This document shows, piece after piece, positions 63,879 through 64,000 of a stretch of DNA of 64,000 nt. The notes below the pieces were generated by a model. That model had not been told where the DNA came from, made no database searches, and saw only the letters and a program-made list of their open reading frames with translations. The DNA is from Hanstruepera marina (lineage in GTDB: Bacteria; Bacteroidota; Bacteroidia; Flavobacteriales; Flavobacteriaceae): the NCBI RefSeq assembly GCF_019880635.1, contig NZ_JAINVX010000001.1:1344001-1408000 (forward strand). Direction: 5' to 3'. The position numbers and the translations under genes were made by a program. Numbering within the stretch: position 1 is the first letter of the stretch; each line of letters opens with the position of its first letter.

Positions 63879-63951
63879 GCAGGTAATAAGTTGTTCGTCA
63901 GCTGTTCCATTTTGTTCCATAAAGCATAATCACAAATGCGATGCATTGGAG
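63879..63951 (+). repeat. 73-bp dispersed repeat, copy 2
   Basis: Matches 50871-50943 at 68 of 73 positions. This copy lies outside the island and also starts about 25 bp after a terminator. The sequence after it differs from that after copy 1. The last 50 bp of the window hold nothing I recognise. Confidence 0.85.
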
Positions 63952-64000
63952 TTTTTTGTTATAAAAAGCTTAATCCGAGCGTTTTTTGTGTTATATTTTT

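Overview
The window looks like a chromosome segment of a marine-type member of the Flavobacteriaceae (Bacteroidota). It is AT-rich. Several promoters carry the Bacteroidota -7 element TAnnTTTG, often with no recognisable Shine-Dalgarno. The gene families fit this group: T9SS-sorted nuclease, SusC-like/TonB-dependent receptors, membrane-bound AraC regulators, HYC_CC_PP, DUF6660, DUF6266 and a fused alpha/beta E1 dehydrogenase. I saw no rRNA, tRNA or CRISPR array.

Positions 1-23040 are core chromosome: a fused 2-oxoacid dehydrogenase E1 (cut by the window edge); a minus-strand run uvrA, LOG-family protein, secreted nuclease/phosphatase and M1-like outer-membrane protein; a minus-strand run acpH, gamma-glutamyltransferase, AlkD-like, ATP-grasp and an anchored unknown; glmM and a class-V aminotransferase; a lipid A-type acyltransferase; a rhomboid protease; a TlpA-like thioredoxin; and mnmE.

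Positions 23025-53329 are an integrative genomic island inserted in the last codons of mnmE. A perfect 16-bp direct repeat (TTGTATCGGGAAGTAA) marks both ends, and a 14-bp repeat near each end is a candidate integrase arm site. Next to attL are an excisionase-like gene, a tyrosine recombinase, an interrupted gene, two small HTH genes, a BT4734/VirE-N primase-like gene and a PriCT-2/DUF3987 gene. No relaxase or conjugation gene is visible. The first cargo is a defence-like operon: XRE regulator, two tandem TIR proteins, two membrane proteins (one AbiC-like) and a 703-aa Argonaute-like protein whose PIWI catalytic residues appear lost. The second cargo is a metal-resistance block: DUF6660, TonB receptor, Fur-type regulator, DUF3703, MerTP, a GDCC Cys-rich protein, a Zn/Cd-type P-ATPase, HYC_CC_PP, CusA, TolC, a copper P-ATPase, CusB and an HMA lipoprotein. 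A near-identical 15-bp box stands before each half of the Zn/Hg part. The island ends with about 0.9 kb of hairpin-rich noncoding DNA, a YegP-like gene and a DUF6266 gene.

Right of attR (53330-64000) lie a second DUF6266-like gene and a short relic of the 3' end of another Argonaute gene, which suggests earlier insertions at this spot. Then comes a chromosomal cluster of two membrane AraC regulators, a CPBP protease, two TonB/outer-membrane receptors and a DUF2807 lipoprotein. Its promoters share a 59-bp block. A 73-bp repeat links the island's noncoding region to the right edge of the window.

The most unusual item is the two-TIR/two-membrane-protein/inactive-Argonaute operon. It matches neither SPARTA (no APAZ domain) nor Thoeris (no ThsA) as I know them.
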